A stretch of 64,000 nucleotides of DNA, from the NCBI GenBank assembly GCA_025331445.1, contig JAIWNE010000021.1, positions 1-64,000 of the forward strand, in the 5' to 3' direction. The position numbers and the translations under genes were made by a program. Origin of the DNA: Blakeslea trispora. Its lineage: Eukaryota; Mucoromycota; Mucoromycetes; Mucorales; Choanephoraceae. Of the stretch, positions 62,101 to 64,000 are shown piece by piece; the stretch's first letter is position 1, and every line of letters starts with the position of its first letter. A model generated the notes under the pieces. It made no database searches and was not told the origin of the DNA. It worked only from the letters and a program-made list of their open reading frames with translations.

Positions 62101-64000
62101 TCTGTATCGGCATAATCGACTTGAAGTCCTACATGTATCAAAAAAGAAAGCCGAGTCAAATTATGTACGAGGATTGTTGCAATAAGATATTTACGATCAT
62201 CATTCAAACCAATACGAAAGACATCCAATTGATTCATAACAATAGCCCCCACACAATACTCTTCGCTGTATCCGTTGGATTTGATATACTGATCTTTTGT
62301 CTGTAAGCACCAAAACGCAATCAGAACAGGATCATGTTCAGGATTAGGCAAGAGTTGTTCTCTAGTATTGACTTGATAGCTAGATTTAGCATTCAATAGA
62401 GCCATATGGGTTTACACTTACTATGTAGTTCAACACTAAAATAATCAATATGATCTCGTACATGCTTGACTTTTGCCAAAGGCTTTGAGGCACTCAATTT
62501 GAAATTGAAAATGTTGTCAGATGTAGGGCAGTCTATCTAGTAACAACTTTTGAGTATCTTTGCTCGTTGTCAAGTTATGAGGACGCTCACTTACCTGAGT
62601 CTCTACATCATACACTATTTCTTTACTTTCCTTCTTTTCTTCCTTAACCTTGGCCCATGCTTTGATATCTTTGGTTGAAGGGGGCCCTTAATTGGAGTCC
62701 AGTCCTGGATGTTTGTCTTGTGGGTACGGTCTATTTGAGCTGTGTAAACAGTCTTGAATTCTTGCATAGAGTTAAGATCTGATGTGGGCAGTTTAAATTC
62801 TTTTCCTTCAAAGACAAAAGGAAACTGAGGTTGATCAGAAGCTTTACTAAAGTAAGGCTCTCTATAGGTTACATCCTGGGGTTCAAATTGTGAGACTATA
62901 GGTGGAGGATGATTATAGATAAACTCTCTCACAGAGTCCATTCTTCTCTGAGATGTAAAAGAAAGAACAGAATGATCTTCTATCTGATTCTCTATCTTAC
63001 TTGACTCTGCAACAGTAGGAATGCTTTCATAGGGAATGGAACAATCAATGTTAAAAAAGTCCTCATCATTGCCAAGAAAATCATCCTGAGAAGATTTTTT
63101 GCTTTCAATAGCTGCTACATTAGTTTCCTTGTGTACCGGATCCAAAGTATCATTTCTATCATCAACAATATCTGCATCTTTGCTTTCGGCGACTTTTGGT
63201 TTCTTAGGAGAAAAAGGTGTTGATTGGTTAGGTATTTGTTTTTCCTCTTGGTTGATAGAGGATAAGGCCTTTGGAGGCGTACCATTAAGTATGAAGGTTT
63301 CTGGTCTTGACTCAACTATTTCTGTTGATTCTTGAGAAAGATGCAGACTTTTTGGCTCCAGAGGATCAGATAGGTCAGAAGGTTCAGTGGCTCTAGGTAG
63401 CTCTTGAATTGTTTGGTCTGAAGGCTTAGCCTGTGATTGAGCTGAACTGGCCCGCTTTCGCTTTCGTTTTCGGCGAGGAATGATAACAGAGACTTTCTGA
63501 AATGAAGGATGATCTTCGTCTCTAAGCCATTTTACTTTTCCATTGGATGTCTCATTTTGGCTTGACTTGTTTTCAAACATACTAGCCTTGCTTATTTTAA
63601 TTTCTGGCTCCTTAATCTTGGATTTCTCTGGGTCTGGTTTTGTGGTTTCGATTCTTTTGCCTTTCAACTCGGATTTTCTTGTTTTACCTATAGACAAATT
63701 AGGTTTGTGTTCATTGACTGTGTCGCTCGTCTTGGTTGGTTTGATTTCTTTTATTTGAACCACGGGCTTCTTGATTTGACTGATTGCCTGAGATGTACGT
63801 GAATCATAAGAATCAGTGTGGGTTTGTTTTGCCTTTATCGTTGCTTCCTTCTGCTTCCTTCTCATTTTCCTTAAAGCCTTCCTTTCCAATTCCCATTTTT
63901 CTGTTGCAGACGGCATCTTTCTTTGATGCCCATCTTTACTATCTTTGCTTCCATCCAATTGGTCAATGTCTTTTTTGAAGTGTGGTCTTGCCATTCGTCG
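59148..64000 (-). CDS. REV3: DNA polymerase zeta catalytic subunit, 5' end outside window
   Basis: B-family translesion polymerase. Exons seen (reverse): 64000-62595, 62536-62422, 62371-62195, 62128-61982, 61922-61724, 61657-61378, 61317-61187, 61119-61004, 60939-60812, 60737-60585, 60527-60190, 60135-59836, about 59810-59695, 59632-59148. A disordered basic region is followed by the exonuclease-like domain (NTREQLLPNPEHDP, NSSWGYLIERG), the polymerase domain (LDFQSLYPSIM, LKLLANVTYGYTSASYSGR, VVYGDTDSMFV, KKRYVGF) and a C-terminal tail with paired cysteines (CLIC, ICAAC; CERC, CHSLDC), the second pair being the expected [4Fe-4S] ligand site. Two places need a frame change with no credible intron: a run of five Gs at 62680-62684 and the joint near 59811-59836. 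These are sequencing errors or real lesions. The N-terminal domain lies beyond position 64000. Confidence 0.92.

Overview
The window looks like nuclear DNA from an early-diverging fungus, most likely Mucoromycota (Mucorales-like). The evidence is AT-rich intergenic DNA with long T and A runs, many 45-90 nt GT-AG introns, strongly biased codons in highly expressed genes (spermidine synthase, RPL7, ATP15), and an expanded fungal-type group III histidine kinase. No rRNA gene, tRNA gene or CRISPR array was recognised. All exon models were made by eye from splice sites and reading phase.

Layout. 0.1-1.2 kb: spermidine synthase (+). 2.2-3.7 kb: a secreted pepsin-fold protein without a working catalytic dyad (+). 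4.7-6.2 kb: ribosomal protein uL30/RPL7 (+), with a box C/D snoRNA in its second intron. 7.0-8.35 kb: a complete but broken Tc1/mariner element. 8.5-10.1 kb: tRNA pseudouridine synthase PUS1 (+), tail to tail with a BTB/POZ protein (-, 10.1-12.3 kb). 12.7-15.5 kb: an OSR1/SPAK/Fray-type STE20 kinase (-). 15.8-16.6 kb: a tyrosine recombinase relic (-). 17.3-26.6 kb: a giant group III hybrid histidine kinase (-), 2,964 residues with 23 tandem 92-residue HAMP units. 26.6-31.4 kb: no recognisable gene.

31.4-32.3 kb: homeodomain transcription factor (+). 33.7-35.2 kb: ADP-ribosylglycohydrolase (+). 37.2-39.1 kb: CDCA7-type zinc finger protein with a WHIM-like region (+). 40.9-43.8 kb: Gin4/Hsl1/Cdr2-like kinase (+). 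44.6-46.1 kb: membrane RBR ubiquitin ligase (-). 46.2-47.1 kb: scavenger decapping enzyme DcpS (-). 47.6-48.35 kb: a 0.74 kb foldback with 102-bp arms. 50.9-52.8 kb: FY-rich (TBRG1-like) protein (+). 56.7-57.8 kb: Mediator MED6 (+). 58.7-59.0 kb: F1 ATP synthase epsilon (+). 59.1-64.0 kb: DNA polymerase zeta catalytic subunit REV3 (-), whose 5' part lies outside the window.

The genes do not form a cluster; this is ordinary euchromatin with housekeeping and regulatory genes. Two kinases relevant to osmotic and stress signalling (Fray-type and group III HHK) lie close together. The most remarkable object is the poly-HAMP array of the histidine kinase, which carries about four times the usual number of repeats and shows nucleotide-level homogenisation. 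Next in interest are the intronic snoRNA, the RFx[V/I]-like motifs in the tail of the Fray kinase, the inactive aspartic protease, and two apparent frameshifts in REV3.
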